Positions 63,782 to 64,000 of a DNA stretch of 64,000 nt are shown one piece after another. The notes under the pieces were generated by a model. The model saw only the letters and a list, made by a program, of their open reading frames with translations, was not told the origin of the DNA and did not search any database. Positions within the stretch are counted from its first letter, which is position 1. The number at the start of each line of letters is the position of its first letter. The position numbers and the translations under genes were made by a program. Location of the stretch: the NCBI RefSeq assembly GCF_000262465.1, contig NZ_CM001489.1:4657745-4721744 (forward strand). Reading direction: 5' to 3'. This stretch comes from Frankia sp. QA3. Its GTDB lineage: Bacteria > Actinomycetota > Actinomycetes > Frankiales > Frankiaceae.

Positions 63782-64000
63782 ATGAGCGGGGGGCTGTTCG
63801 GCGGCGTCGACGTCGGCTCCGCCTGCACGAAGATCGCCACGGCCGGGCCGGACGGAGCAGGCGGCGGGTACGAGGCGGTCGAGGTCACCGCGCTGCACTG
63901 GTCCTACGGCCGGCCATTCGTGGGCCGCGCCGCCCTGGACCTGGCCGCCCGCGACGGTGCGCGGCCGGTCGGCGGGTTCGTCGCCGCGCTCGGCCGGCCG
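63782..64000 (+). CDS. Hsp70/actin-like (ASKHA) ATPase, partial
   Basis: The first 73 residues of a protein run off the window. G-V-D-V-G-S-A-C-T-K-I-A (residues 8-19) is the phosphate-1 motif of the actin/Hsp70 fold. It is followed by a strand and an R-P-F-V-G-x-A-A segment as in Hsp70-like proteins. The ATG at 63782 lies four bases beyond the stop of the GTPase-associated protein, so it belongs to the same operon. Confidence 0.75.
   Translation, partial: MSGGLFGGVDVGSACTKIATAGPDGAGGGYEAVEVTALHWSYGRPFVGRAALDLAARDGARPVGGFVAALGRP

Noticed and set aside
1..64000. CRISPR array
   Set aside because: Repeated scanning by eye showed only contiguous coding minisatellites and hairpins, with no regular repeat-spacer units and no cas gene.

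Overview
The window reads as chromosomal DNA of a very GC-rich, filamentous-type actinobacterium. Supporting signs are strongly GC-biased third codon positions, many GTG starts, ATGA/GTGA gene overlaps, long spurious antisense ORFs, TetR/CaiB/short-chain dehydrogenase gene sets, WXG100-like proteins, and a BTAD/LysM giant protein. Frankia or a near relative fits best, but this is inferred from gene style and was not checked against a database.

Layout. (1) 1-7.4 kb is a type VII-secretion-flavoured area: two small WXG-like proteins, two minus-strand proteins of unknown function with an almost perfect DtxR/IdeR iron box between them, and a 1556-residue membrane protein with LysM and BTAD domains. 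(2) 7.4-17 kb holds housekeeping and lipid-type metabolism: an MFS exporter, a YfcE-like phosphoesterase, a DHFR-like reductase, a DMT transporter (apparently frameshifted), enoyl-CoA hydratase, an HSL-type esterase, an SDR and a lipoprotein GH3 hexosaminidase. (3) 17-20 kb is a graveyard: a truncated DUF574 methyltransferase, a truncated IS1634-like transposase, and a complete but dead IS701-like element with CTAG target duplication. (4) 20-29 kb is a more moderate-GC membrane/stress section: GAP-family and SHOCT membrane proteins, a six-TM protein, a CMD-family protein behind a SigB-like promoter, a 14-TM drug exporter, a K+ channel, a broken YccF and a DUF2252 protein. (5) 29-36.6 kb is an acyl-CoA-type cluster: two TetR regulators, an APH-like phosphotransferase, a cupin, two CaiB CoA-transferases (one a chimera with a DUF35 zinc ribbon) and a methyltransferase. 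(6) 37-49 kb has an MFS transporter, universal stress protein, PemK/MazF-like protein, anti-sigma ATPase, a secreted S1 protease, a Tat-exported protein, a NarL-type two-component pair and tRNA-Arg(ACG).

(7) From 49.3 kb to the right edge, nine consecutive plus-strand genes, most of them overlapping or within a few bases, form what is probably the most interesting system here. It contains an Ig-like protein, a DUF4407 four-TM protein, a CxxxCxxC radical-SAM activase-like protein, a coiled-coil protein, a tandem-AAA+ (CbxX type) protein with a separate N-terminal domain, a zinc-ribbon/degenerate-vWA protein, a P-loop GTPase, a 1219-residue GTPase-associated protein, and the start of an Hsp70/actin-like ATPase. 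The combination of GTPase, partner, AAA+ remodeler, vWA adaptor, membrane anchor and radical SAM enzyme resembles multi-component NTP-dependent signalling or conflict systems of actinobacteria. The radical SAM member and the split AAA+ gene make it worth study.

Several genes carry in-frame minisatellites (6-18 bp units) and several show frame disruptions next to G-runs. Whether these disruptions are biological or sequencing errors cannot be decided from the sequence alone.
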